A DNA stretch of 10,158 nucleotides from a bacterium (GTDB lineage: Bacteria > Margulisbacteria > Marinamargulisbacteria > UBA6595). The stretch lies in assembly GCA_027621615.1 (NCBI GenBank), contig JAQCBC010000016.1, positions 1 through 10,158 on the forward strand, read 5' to 3'. Within the stretch, counting starts at the first letter, position 1; every line of letters starts with the position of its first letter. A model generated the notes under the pieces. That model worked only from the letters and a program-made list of their open reading frames with translations. It was not told the DNA's origin and ran no database searches. Position numbers and translations under genes: made by a program. This document shows, in pieces, positions 1 to 6,709 of the stretch.

Positions 1-295
1 GACCCAAGCGGTTCAAGACAAAATGGCGAAAAATATCGTTGATGCCGTTCAGATGGAATACGAATGGGGATGCTCTTGCATTGGGGACGGAATCTTGGGC
101 ATTACACCGGATACATTAAAAGAATACATTCAATTTATTGGCGATTTACGTCTAACAGCCATTGGGTTGCCGAAAGTATTTAATACGAAGAACCCATTTC
201 CTTGGATTGATGAGTTTACCCAGGGCAATATGATAGAAGTAAACTTTTTTGAAGGCACCGTACGCGAATACCAGACCGGTAGCTTGGAGTGGTAA
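1..295 (+). CDS. nrdB: Ribonucleoside-diphosphate reductase, beta (small) subunit, C-terminal part
   Basis: This is the 3' end of a gene that begins before the window; the frame is open from base 2 and gives 97 codons plus TAA. NrdB houses the di-iron/tyrosyl-radical (or equivalent) cofactor of class I ribonucleotide reductase and passes the radical to NrdA, which reduces ribonucleotides to deoxyribonucleotides in the cytoplasm. Visible family signatures are the stretch MEYEWG, the segment NPFPWIDEF and the tail EVNFFEGTVREYQTGSLEW. The tail is the flexible C-terminus that docks on NrdA, and the Tyr in REYQTG matches the position of the radical-relay tyrosine (Tyr356 in E. coli). The iron-ligand helices lie mostly upstream and cannot be checked. 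It ends 9 bases before pyrC on the same strand, so the two are probably co-transcribed. Family call is firm; subclass (Ia, Ic and so on) is not decidable. Confidence 0.93.
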   Translation, partial: TQAVQDKMAKNIVDAVQMEYEWGCSCIGDGILGITPDTLKEYIQFIGDLRLTAIGLPKVFNTKNPFPWIDEFTQGNMIEVNFFEGTVREYQTGSLEW

Positions 296-304
296 TCCTA
301 ATTT

Positions 305-1633
305 ATGATTGAATCCGTATTATTCAAACAAATGCCATTGGTTCTTCCCAATGGCATTTTTGAGGGGGACTTACTGATTAGGGACGGTAAAATTGTGGCG
401 ATTGGCCCGTCGTTGTCTGTGCATGCCGAACGGGTGATACACGAGCCCGGTCTAACAGTATGCCCCGGATTTATTGATGCCCATGTGCATTTTAGAGAAC
501 CGGGGCCAACCCACAAAGAAACCATTCAAACGGGCAGTCAAGCCGCTGCGGCTGGTGGCATTACTACCTTTTTTGAAATGCCCAATACCAATCCCATGAC
601 CGTGGATCAAACTACTTTAGATCAAAAAAAACAAATTGCGGCAGATACATCTCTGGTGAACTATGCTTTTTTCATAGGAGCAACACGCCAAAACTTGCAC
701 ATGTTGGATACCATTACCGGCATTCCAGGGATTAAATTATTTGCTGGTTCATCCACAGGAGATTTATTGCTTAGTGAGCCCGAGCAATGGGAAACCCTAT
801 TCTCTCGCACACACCATCGAATTAGTGTGCATTCGGAAGATGAAAGCATGATTCGAGCCAAGCATGCCAATCGAACCGGGCATGAAACCGCTGCCGAGCA
901 TCCACACATGCGCCCGAGTGAAGCGGCTATCCGGTGTACAGAAGCCCTCTCCCAATTGGCGATACGCCATCAAAAACACCTGCATATTTGTCATTTAACC
1001 ACCGCAGAAGAATGTACCTATTTACAACAACTGAATTCGCCCTATGTAACCTGTGAAGTAACGCCTCAGCATTTGTTTTGCAATGCGGATGATTATGCTG
1101 AATGGGGAACATATTTGCAAATTAACCCACCCATACGGGCTGCCCGACACCAAGCGGCATTATGGAGTGCCCTACTATCGGGAACCATTCCCATGATTGC
1201 CAGTGACCATGCCCCACATCAACGCGATGAAAAAGACCATCCCTATGGACAAGCCCCATCGGGGATGCCCATTGTCCAGCTCACAGTTCCGTTATTGTTA
1301 AATGCGATGCATGAGGGTCGATTTGAATTGGATGATGTCATCCGATGGTGTGCCCAGAACCCCAGTGATATTTATGGTATTGCCAATAAAGGTCGGCTTG
1401 CGGTTGGGTATGATGCCGATATTACCTTGGTAGACTTGAAACGCACTCAAACGGTTCAATCCAAGCACTTATTATCCAAATCCAATTGGTCTGTGTTTGA
1501 AGGAAAAAAACTCACCGGCTGGCCCATTATGACCATCGTTAATGGGCAATTGGTCTATGAAGACGGGGGCTGTTATCCCAACCCACACAGTGCTCAACCG
1601 GTGGTATTTCATGCGGTTGAATCAATAGGCTAG
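305..1633 (+). CDS. pyrC: Dihydroorotase, long (class I type) form
   Basis: Zinc amidohydrolase that interconverts N-carbamoyl-L-aspartate and L-dihydroorotate in de novo pyrimidine synthesis; 442 aa, typical of the long form (the short E. coli type is about 350 aa). The metal centre can be read directly: His60 and His62 in DAHVHFREPG, Lys144 in GIKLFAGSSTG (the lysine expected to be carboxylated), His176 in HSED, His230 in CHLTT and Asp301 in SDHAPH. Arg64 and Asn94 (MPNTNP) fit substrate-binding positions. The N-terminal 50 residues and the C-terminal part with GRLAVGYDADITLVD form the composite beta domain of the amidohydrolase fold. A GGAG at 286-289 lies 15 bases before the ATG, too far for a standard ribosome site, so coupling to nrdB translation is likely. 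The stop codon directly abuts the next ATG. Related hydantoinase or allantoinase identity is possible but less likely given the motif set. Confidence 0.93.
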   Translation: MIESVLFKQMPLVLPNGIFEGDLLIRDGKIVAIGPSLSVHAERVIHEPGLTVCPGFIDAHVHFREPGPTHKETIQTGSQAAAAGGITTFFEMPNTNPMTVDQTTLDQKKQIAADTSLVNYAFFIGATRQNLHMLDTITGIPGIKLFAGSSTGDLLLSEPEQWETLFSRTHHRISVHSEDESMIRAKHANRTGHETAAEHPHMRPSEAAIRCTEALSQLAIRHQKHLHICHLTTAEECTYLQQLNSPYVTCEVTPQHLFCNADDYAEWGTYLQINPPIRAARHQAALWSALLSGTIPMIASDHAPHQRDEKDHPYGQAPSGMPIVQLTVPLLLNAMHEGRFELDDVIRWCAQNPSDIYGIANKGRLAVGYDADITLVDLKRTQTVQSKHLLSKSNWSVFEGKKLTGWPIMTIVNGQLVYEDGGCYPNPHSAQPVVFHAVESIG

Positions 1634-2245
1634 ATGCAAACCTGTGTGAGTTATGCGTGTTTGCTCGATTGTCCGGGCTGTCCGCTCAAGACTCCTGCAA
1701 ACCGCCCAGCCCTCCCGCACTCAGAGACTTCGCCTTGGTTTCCCATGGCCAAGCGATGGTTCTTTCATCACATTGTGGGGGGTGAGCCGTTATTGGCCAA
1801 CCCAACTGAATGGCTGGCTTTGACTCAAGGGCATCGTGTGCATCTATGGACCACGGGCATTGGTAAGCCGTATTTGGATCCGCTATTGCCGTACATTCAC
1901 CGCATTACAGTATTTGTTCCGGCGTATGGCCAAGCGGAATATTTAGACCATACGGGGTATGATGGTTGGGATCAACTCAACACAACGATTCAATGGATTC
2001 AGGATGCACAAATTCCCCTACGGATCACGACCCTGGTTCGCCCCAGCACGATTCAGACATTGCCAGACTTTTATACCTGGACGCAGGATATTGCTAAAGC
2101 GCCGTTCATTCTTCAATATATTCCCACCGATGCATGGTCATCCCCATTATCGATTGAATACATTCAGCATATGCGCAAAAAAAAGAATTGTCGTGTTATT
2201 AGAAAAAAACCCGGTAGTGGGTATTGCTTAGGAGTTATACAATGA
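1634..2245 (+). CDS. Small radical-SAM protein of unknown substrate
   Basis: A 203-aa protein. CLLDCPGC at residues 9-16 (Cys9, Cys13, Cys16) has the CxxxCxxC spacing that binds the radical-SAM [4Fe-4S] cluster, with a further Cys4 just before it. GGEPLL at 49-54 matches the GGE motif that contacts the S-adenosylmethionine amino group in this superfamily. It is short for a radical-SAM enzyme and has no obvious auxiliary-cluster domain, although Cys186 and Cys198 lie near a basic C-terminus (RKKKNC, RKKPGSGYC). The ATG follows the pyrC TAG with no gap and has no good Shine-Dalgarno sequence, so translation probably depends on ribosomes finishing pyrC. Its own stop overlaps the next gene's start (ATGA). 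I do not recognise a specific family or substrate. Superfamily membership is well supported by the motifs; activity is inference. Confidence 0.75.
   Translation: MQTCVSYACLLDCPGCPLKTPANRPALPHSETSPWFPMAKRWFFHHIVGGEPLLANPTEWLALTQGHRVHLWTTGIGKPYLDPLLPYIHRITVFVPAYGQAEYLDHTGYDGWDQLNTTIQWIQDAQIPLRITTLVRPSTIQTLPDFYTWTQDIAKAPFILQYIPTDAWSSPLSIEYIQHMRKKKNCRVIRKKPGSGYCLGVIQ
2230..2234 (+). promoter_or_regulatory. Shine-Dalgarno site fixing the start of the gamma-carbonic-anhydrase-like gene
   Basis: AGGAG lies 7 bases before ATG 2242. It supports that ATG over the in-frame TTG at 2224, which is upstream of this site. It also lies inside the end of the radical-SAM gene, as expected for overlapping genes. 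Confidence 0.7.
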
Positions 2246-2760
2246 AAAAAACAGATTTGCCAGATGGTGTTTTGCGTCAATCCCCACGGATTCATGCATC
2301 GGCCTGGGTGGCCCCCAGTGCGGATATTATTGGGGATGTGGTGTTGCATGAATCGGCATCGGTGTGGTTTTCCGCTGTGTTGCGGGGGGATATTCAATCA
2401 ATTTCGGTGGGTGCCCGTAGCAATATTCAGGATGGTGTTGTACTGCATGTTGAAAATGATCGGGGGGTGGTCATTGGGGAGTCAGTCACGATTGGCCATC
2501 GGGCGGTGATTCATGGGTGCACGATTGAATCGGGGGTGTTGATTGGCATGGGGGCCATCATTTTAAATGGGGCTGTCATTCAATCCGGCGCAGCGATTGG
2601 CGCAGGGACTGTAATCAAAGAAAACACCATCGTCGGCCCCAATGAATTGTGGGTGGGCGTTCCCGGACGCTATGTCAAAACGGTCCAGGGGAACTATGAT
2701 ACCCATTTGCAATGGGCTGAAAAATACGTCCAACTAGCGCAATGCTATCGAGGGGAATGA
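2242..2760 (+). CDS. Gamma-carbonic-anhydrase family hexapeptide-repeat protein (YrdA/PaaY-like)
   Basis: A 172-aa left-handed beta-helix protein built of imperfect hexapeptides, for example VAPSADIIGDV, VVIGESVTIGH and VLIGMGAIILNGAVI. Members form trimers with a metal between subunits. The expected ligands are present: His69 in VVLH, and His86 and His91 in IGHRAVIH. RGD (48-50) and NIQD (61-64), which are conserved in this family, are also present. Family members hydrate CO2 in some cases, but many bacterial YrdA-type members have no proven carbonic anhydrase activity, and acyltransferase or thioesterase roles are possible. The ATG overlaps the preceding stop and has a good AGGAG. The tail HLQWAEKYVQLA is a usual C-terminal helix. 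It is the last gene of the operon, and its final 16 bases overlap a pseudogene fragment on the other strand. The family call is firm; the reaction is not. Confidence 0.9.
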   Translation: MKKTDLPDGVLRQSPRIHASAWVAPSADIIGDVVLHESASVWFSAVLRGDIQSISVGARSNIQDGVVLHVENDRGVVIGESVTIGHRAVIHGCTIESGVLIGMGAIILNGAVIQSGAAIGAGTVIKENTIVGPNELWVGVPGRYVKTVQGNYDTHLQWAEKYVQLAQCYRGE

Positions 2761-2876
2761 GCATTAGCTGCTTCCAGCACCTCATGATTAACCTCTGCCA
2801 GCACCACATCACGATCACCCTGCAACTCCTCACTCACAAACTGCAACGCACTCCAATCCTGATTCACCGCTCTTTT
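2745..2876 (-). pseudogene. Remnant of a DUF4116-type repeat protein
   Basis: Read on the minus strand from 2876 to the TAG at 2747-2745, an open stretch of 43 codons encodes a sequence with AVNQDWSALQF and SEELQGDRDVVLAEV. This fits the DUF4116 repeat pattern (AVKQNG-ALEYASEELKNDKEVVLAAV) almost along its whole length. There is no ATG; an in-frame TAA sits at 2879-2877 and the match stops at about one repeat unit, whereas DUF4116 proteins usually carry several. The upstream side changes abruptly to AT-rich DNA. I read this as the decayed remains of a larger gene on the minus strand. A GTG at 2867 could start a 40-aa peptide, but I see no good reason to think it is made. The domain's function is unknown. 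The match is from memory, without a profile search. Confidence 0.6.
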
Positions 2877-2887
2877 TTAATTAAAAA
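2874..2887. repeat. AT-rich perfect palindrome
   Basis: TTTTTAATTAAAAA is a perfect 14-base palindrome at the point where the DUF4116 remnant gives way to AT-rich DNA (2873-2940). It could be a protein site, part of a weak bidirectional terminator between the two opposing operons, or chance in an AT-rich tract. Confidence 0.35.
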
Positions 2888-2940
2888 TAAAACCCTTATT
2901 TCAAAATATAAACTAAATTCATATTTTTTTCAGTACTAAT

Positions 2941-2982
2941 TTGGATCGGGTGTGGCCAAAAACTCTCAGGCACCCTGTCCAA
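2941..2982. repeat. Imperfect inverted repeat downstream of fau
   Basis: The arms are TTGGA-TC-GGGTG (2941-2952) and CACCC-TG-TCCAA (2971-2982). Ten of twelve positions pair by Watson-Crick, and the plus-strand RNA adds one G-U pair. The 18-base loop could close further with CC (2956-2957) on GG (2969-2970). It lies 12 bases past the fau stop, between convergent operons, where a terminator is expected. There is no T-run on either side, so intrinsic termination is doubtful. It may instead be an RNA-stabilising 3' structure or an intergenic repeat. Confidence 0.5.
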
Positions 2983-2994
2983 GATCCTACGAAG

Positions 2995-3513
2995 TTATTT
3001 AGCTAAAACAACGGCGTGAACCGGTTGATCATGCGGCTCCACGGGCAGTCGATCCAGCACATGCTGAGGATACACCACACCAATCGCAACCGTCGGGTGA
3101 TCCGCCAATAGTTGATCATAAACCCCACGGCCACGCCCCAACCGATTGCCCTGCTTATCCACAGCCACGCACGGAACGAGTATGGCATCCAGTTGCGCAA
3201 CAATCGGCGACTCGATACCCGGCGCCAAGCAGCCATCCTTGCCACGCACTAGACCTGTTTGACTCGGTACAAATGCCCGAAATACGTACCGGTTCGCATC
3301 CGCATCATAAACCGGCAACGCCAATGGAACCGAAACTCTATCAATAAACTGAGCTAAACCGGGCTCAGAGGGCAACGCCATATACACCCCAATGCGCTTG
3401 GCCTGTTTCACGGCAGGTTGCTGCAAAATTGCGTTTGCCAAAGCGACCGGATCATACTGACGCTGCTTTGCTGCAGCCAAAAGACTCTGACGAATCTGTG
3501 CTTTAGTCGTCAC
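2995..3513 (-). CDS. fau: 5-Formyltetrahydrofolate cyclo-ligase
   Basis: ATP-dependent enzyme (EC 6.3.3.2) that converts 5-formyltetrahydrofolate to 5,10-methenyltetrahydrofolate, returning this inhibitory folate to the one-carbon pool. With the GTG at 3513 the protein has 172 aa, close to the family norm. Signatures include MALPSEPGL (45-53), LVPCVAVDKQGNRLG (112-126), the nucleotide-binding loop RLGRGRGVYD (124-133) and PVEPHD (157-162). The loop normally reads RLGxGGGYYD; Arg129 replaces a glycine here and Val131 replaces an aromatic, a mild oddity. The frame is open to a TTG at 3537, but I prefer the GTG because GTGA exactly overlaps the thiH stop, and starting there gives the usual [13 protein letters not shown] N-terminus. 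It is the last gene of the thiG-thiH-fau unit and probably translated by coupling. In many gammaproteobacteria fau follows the 6S RNA gene; that arrangement is absent here. Confidence 0.9.
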   Translation of the reverse strand: MTTKAQIRQSLLAAAKQRQYDPVALANAILQQPAVKQAKRIGVYMALPSEPGLAQFIDRVSVPLALPVYDADANRYVFRAFVPSQTGLVRGKDGCLAPGIESPIVAQLDAILVPCVAVDKQGNRLGRGRGVYDQLLADHPTVAIGVVYPQHVLDRLPVEPHDQPVHAVVLAK

Positions 3514-4589
3514 GACCAGTCCGTATAAACCGGACAATATCCCTTACTCCGCAATAAGGCGTCAATCGCCTGAACACTGCGTGCGTCGGAAATATCAAAT
3601 TGGACCTCGGTATCTTGACCCGAGTATCCACCCGGATTGGTTTTTGAGGCCGCAGACAGTGTTGTAATGCCCAATGGAATTAAATGATCCCGCAACTGGG
3701 CTGGCTCTCGTGTGGACAACGTAATACCAATATCCGGAAATACCAACCGAAACGCCGTAATTAAGCGCACCAAATCAGCATCCGATACCGGGTAATCAAC
3801 GGTGTATTCACCAAACATACCCTGAATGCGCGGAAATGATACCCCAAACTGAATGGAACCGTAGCGGTGCTGCAAACGGGCCAAATGAGCACTCAAACAC
3901 AACGCTTCGTACCGCCAATCATACAAACCCAGCAAGGCCCCCACGTTAATGCGATAAAATCCAGCAGCACACCCCGACTCCACGGCCGTTAGTCGCCAAT
4001 CGTAGCGGCGTTTTTTACCCCGTAAGTGATGATTTAAATACGTGTCCTTATGATACGTTTCTTGGTATAGCGTTAAGCTATCCGCACCGGCTTGAATCAA
4101 CGTTGCATATTCCGGTTGCGATAACGGCTGCACCTCAACACCAACGGAATCAAAGGTTTGCTTCGCCAGACGAACTGCTTCGGCAATATAATCAGCGTCC
4201 ACGCTACCCGGCGCCTCACCCGTCAGCAATAGTACATGACGAAACCCTTGCCGATGCAAAACCCCCAATTCAAGCTGAAGCTCCGCCATGCTGAGCGTTT
4301 TTCTGGGGTATTCGTGTTCCATGCTAAACCCACAGTAGGTGCATTGGTTGTAACACAGATTGGATAAATACAAGGGAGCAAACAGCTGCATCGTATACCC
4401 AAATCGCTGCACAGTATGCGTATGCGCCGTTTGGGCCAGCCATTCAAGATCCACACGGGGATCAAGTAACGCCGGCATATCCGTCAACGACCAGTGTGTT
4501 GCCGAATACATTGCATCGATATCCGCCGATGTGGGCGTTGCTATTAATAAAGGCGCTACGTCGGCATGATGGTGAAAAACGCTAGTCAT
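3510..4589 (-). CDS. thiH: 2-Iminoacetate synthase (tyrosine lyase)
   Basis: Radical-SAM enzyme that cleaves tyrosine to p-cresol and dehydroglycine (2-iminoacetate), the C2-N unit used by ThiG to make the thiamin thiazole. The protein has 359 aa, near the usual length of about 370. The cluster motif is CYNQCTYC with Cys79, Cys83 and Cys86, set in the typical context LYLSNLC...CGFS. TGEAPG (about 123-128) occupies the GGE-motif position, and [10 protein letters not shown] and [11 protein letters not shown] are recognisable ThiH segments. The ATG overlaps the end of thiG by 8 bases and lacks a clear Shine-Dalgarno sequence; its stop overlaps the fau GTG, so all three genes look translationally coupled. 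ThiH rather than the oxygen-dependent glycine oxidase ThiO implies thiazole synthesis that can run at low oxygen. Confidence 0.95.
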   Translation of the reverse strand: MTSVFHHHADVAPLLIATPTSADIDAMYSATHWSLTDMPALLDPRVDLEWLAQTAHTHTVQRFGYTMQLFAPLYLSNLCYNQCTYCGFSMEHEYPRKTLSMAELQLELGVLHRQGFRHVLLLTGEAPGSVDADYIAEAVRLAKQTFDSVGVEVQPLSQPEYATLIQAGADSLTLYQETYHKDTYLNHHLRGKKRRYDWRLTAVESGCAAGFYRINVGALLGLYDWRYEALCLSAHLARLQHRYGSIQFGVSFPRIQGMFGEYTVDYPVSDADLVRLITAFRLVFPDIGITLSTREPAQLRDHLIPLGITTLSAASKTNPGGYSGQDTEVQFDISDARSVQAIDALLRSKGYCPVYTDWS

Positions 4590-5376
4590 GTAAGAACTGA
4601 GTCAAGGTACCCGTTGTGGGGGAACTTGCAGAAGCGATTTGCCCCACTCGGGGCATCCCCGAAGTGTAGGCCAGACGGCCCGCTTGGGTGGCCAATCGAA
4701 AGGCCATAGCATAGGCTTCAGGGTCCGGGGCTGTTGCAATAGCCGTGTTAACCAAGACAGCATCGGCACCCAATTCCATCACGCGAGCGGCTTCTGAGGG
4801 CTTGCCCAGACCGGCATCCACGACCACCGGAACGGTGGCTTGTTCGATAATAATGCGCAACATCGCTTCGGTTTGTACCCCCTGGTTGGATCCAATGGGC
4901 GATGCCAATGGCATTACGGTTGCACACCCAACAGCTTCCAGCTGTTTGGCCAATAGGGGATCCGCTTGAATGTAAGGCAACACAACGAAGCCATCTTTAA
5001 CCAAGGCGTCCGCTGCTTTTAGGGTTTCATGCCCATCGGGGAGTAGGTACCGGGCATCTGGGATAACTTCTAGCTTAATCCAGTTGGACACGCCGGTTGC
5101 TCGAGCCAATTGCGCCAAGCGAATGGCTTCTTCAGCGTTTCTCGCTCCGGATGTGTTGGGCAAAATGCAGTACTGATCTGGGGAAATAACGGTGAGCATG
5201 TCGTCTTGCGGTTGGTTTAAGTCCACACGGCGAAGGGCTACAGTAACTAGCTCGGTGCGCGCACCCTCCAAGGCTGAACGCATACTTGCCATGCTGCTAA
5301 ATTTGCCGGTTCCTAGCAATAAACGTGATTGAAAGGTCCGGTCGGCAATTATCAACGAATCTAGTTTAGTTGTCAT
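4582..5376 (-). CDS. thiG: Thiazole synthase
   Basis: A (beta/alpha)8-barrel enzyme that condenses 1-deoxy-D-xylulose 5-phosphate, the C2-N unit from ThiH and sulfur from ThiS-thiocarboxylate into the thiazole phosphate of thiamin. The protein has 264 aa, standard for the family. Lys101 in NWIKLEVI is the expected Schiff-base lysine. SRLLLGTGK (18-25), [13 protein letters not shown] (72-84), [11 protein letters not shown] (156-166) and [12 protein letters not shown] (186-197) are family-typical, the last two lining the phosphate site. The ATG at 5376 has no clear Shine-Dalgarno sequence. It heads the thiG-thiH-fau unit. The partner genes thiS, thiF, thiC and thiE are not in the window, and no TPP riboswitch core (CTGAGA with the paired CTGAT region) is visible in the leader. 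Confidence 0.96.
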   Translation of the reverse strand: MTTKLDSLIIADRTFQSRLLLGTGKFSSMASMRSALEGARTELVTVALRRVDLNQPQDDMLTVISPDQYCILPNTSGARNAEEAIRLAQLARATGVSNWIKLEVIPDARYLLPDGHETLKAADALVKDGFVVLPYIQADPLLAKQLEAVGCATVMPLASPIGSNQGVQTEAMLRIIIEQATVPVVVDAGLGKPSEAARVMELGADAVLVNTAIATAPDPEAYAMAFRLATQAGRLAYTSGMPRVGQIASASSPTTGTLTQFLHD

Positions 5377-5380
5377 AAGT

Positions 5381-5408
5381 GCCAGTGTACACCAGATGAC
5401 GACCTGGC
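5381..5408 (-). promoter_or_regulatory. Leader hairpin next to the thiG start
   Basis: In the thiG transcript, GCCAG (5408-5404) can pair with CTGGC (5385-5381), ending 4 bases before the ATG. A competing pairing is CCAG (5407-5404) with CTGG (5395-5392). Both stems are only 4-5 pairs, so a regulatory role (start-site masking or switching) is speculative. Confidence 0.25.
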
Positions 5409-5449
5409 GTTAAGCCTACATGCATTGATTGAAACTAAGCAATTGCTGT

Positions 5450-5491
5450 ATTATACGAATTTTTTTCACAATTATACGAAATGTTTTCACA
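5450..5491 (-). promoter_or_regulatory. Tandem 21-base repeat with two TATAAT boxes upstream of thiG
   Basis: Two adjacent 21-base units (5450-5470 and 5471-5491) match at 19 of 21 positions. On the minus strand each runs from TGTGAAAA to TTCGTATAAT. The perfect -10 hexamers are therefore at 5455-5450 and 5476-5471, pointing at thiG with leaders of roughly 65 and 90 bases. Neither has a good -35 hexamer at 16-18 bases, so an activator or another sigma preference may be involved. It is the only promoter-like sequence I see for thiG-thiH-fau. Confidence 0.5.
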
Positions 5492-5549
5492 CAAGTTATT
5501 AACTATGACACCCAGCAAAATACAAAACAAGACCGATTGATCAATAATT

Positions 5550-5577
5550 AAAAACTATCTATTTTTTAAATCTATAG
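5550..5577 (-). terminator. Weak terminator-like hairpin after hisC
   Basis: On the minus strand, CTATAGATTT (5577-5568) and AAATAGATAG (5564-5555) pair at eight of ten positions around an AAA loop and are followed by TTTTT (5554-5550). Position and T-run suit a rho-independent terminator for hisC, but the stem is AT-rich with two central mismatches, so it would be inefficient. Confidence 0.3.
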
Positions 5578-5598
5578 CCTCCGCCTATTGAAAACCTT

Positions 5599-6672
5599 CT
5601 AAATTGAACGCATTAATTCTAAAAACGCAGAGAAAAACCGATCCATATGCTTCGGAAGTCCAACAGTAACCCGAATCGCCTGAGGTCGGCCAAAACTCGC
5701 CAAATCCCGCACGACAATACCGCGTTGATACAAATAATCAAATGCGGCTTGCCCAGTCATCGGCAAATCAATCAATACGAAATTGGCCACACTATCCGTG
5801 TACGACACCCCTCGATTCTTAAACCCATCCAAAAACGCCATGGTTCGCTGTCGTTGCTCCGATACAGTCGCTACCGACTCCCGAATAAACGCAGGGTCTC
5901 CCAATGCGGCAAGGCCTGCACGCATCGCCAACGCATTCACATGAAACGGCTGCTTAACCACATTCAATACCCGTATAATATCGGGACTCGCAATGGCATA
6001 GCCCAATCGCAAACCAGCCAACCCATACGCCTTAGAAAACGTACGGGTAATCACCAAATTCGAAAACTGAGATAACATGGCCACCCCATTCGGGTAATCC
6101 GAGCGCTCAACATACTCATAATACGCCTCATCCAGTACAACCAGACAAGAACTCGGCACACGATTCAAAAACCGAATCACCGCCGATTCTGTGACCATCG
6201 TGCCCGTTGGATTGTTGGGATTGGCAATAAATACCAACCGAGTCGAATCTGTAATTTGATCCGCCATCGCATCCAAATCATACGAATCCCCAACCATGCT
6301 TGAAACGGCATACCGGGCCCCTATTAATTGAGCAGCAAATTGATATTGACTAAACGTCTGCTCAGCACTCAATACCGTATGCTGAGGCTCTAAATACCCC
6401 ATAGCCAATAGGGTAATTAGCTCATCACTACCATTGCCAACCATTACATGGTCCTCCGAAACCCCAACATGCTTGGCAATCGCTGCGACCAAGGCATGCG
6501 TCTGATTCGGATAATAGGCAATATGAGCCACAGCTGTCTGAAGGGCTGCCTGAACCTGTGGCGAACATCCGGCTAAATTTTCATTGGACGATAGCTTAAT
6601 TGCATCAGAACGGCCACCCGACTTGCCCGGTGAATAGGGAACAATCGATTCTAAGTGCTTTTTAAACTTCAT
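5599..6672 (-). CDS. hisC: Histidinol-phosphate aminotransferase
   Basis: PLP enzyme of the class-I/II aminotransferase fold that makes L-histidinol phosphate from imidazole acetol phosphate and glutamate. With the ATG at 6672 the protein has 357 aa, a normal length. Key residues in that numbering: Lys214 in TFSKAYGLAGLRLGY (Schiff base), Asn154 in ANPNNPTG, Asp181 in LDEAYYEY (pyridine nitrogen), Arg222, and Arg334 in IRVTVG (substrate binding). SSNENLAG near the N-terminus is typical. The frame extends to an ATG at 6699, but those nine extra residues overlap a strong promoter ending 7 bases before 6672 and add no conserved sequence, so I chose 6672. No Shine-Dalgarno is visible. It stands alone, with no other his gene within the window. 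Some HisC homologues also act on aromatic amino acids, which cannot be excluded. Confidence 0.94.
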   Translation of the reverse strand: MKFKKHLESIVPYSPGKSGGRSDAIKLSSNENLAGCSPQVQAALQTAVAHIAYYPNQTHALVAAIAKHVGVSEDHVMVGNGSDELITLLAMGYLEPQHTVLSAEQTFSQYQFAAQLIGARYAVSSMVGDSYDLDAMADQITDSTRLVFIANPNNPTGTMVTESAVIRFLNRVPSSCLVVLDEAYYEYVERSDYPNGVAMLSQFSNLVITRTFSKAYGLAGLRLGYAIASPDIIRVLNVVKQPFHVNALAMRAGLAALGDPAFIRESVATVSEQRQRTMAFLDGFKNRGVSYTDSVANFVLIDLPMTGQAAFDYLYQRGIVVRDLASFGRPQAIRVTVGLPKHMDRFFSAFLELMRSI

Positions 6673-6679
6673 GACTAAA

Positions 6680-6709
6680 ATTATCTGCGATTGAACCATA
6701 GATTGTCAA
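6680..6709 (-). promoter_or_regulatory. Sigma70-type promoter of hisC, leaderless geometry
   Basis: On the minus strand TTGACA (6709-6704) is followed after 18 bases by GATAAT (6685-6680), five of six matches to TATAAT. Only 7 bases separate the -10 box from the hisC ATG at 6672, so transcription should begin at or beside the start codon. Confidence 0.6.

Noticed and set aside
2742..2939. 65-aa plus-strand frame after the gamma-carbonic-anhydrase-like gene.
   Set aside because: It is antisense to the DUF4116 remnant and runs into AT-rich low-complexity DNA; no start signal or domain.
2955..2985. CTCTCAGGCA followed by CTGTCC resembles the 3' half of a glycine riboswitch.
   Set aside because: The rest of the conserved core is missing, the stretch is explained by the inverted repeat, and the downstream plus-strand DNA has no gene to regulate.
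3514..3537. Longer fau start at TTG 3537.
   Set aside because: The GTG at 3513 overlaps the thiH stop as GTGA and gives the standard N-terminus; the eight extra residues match nothing conserved.
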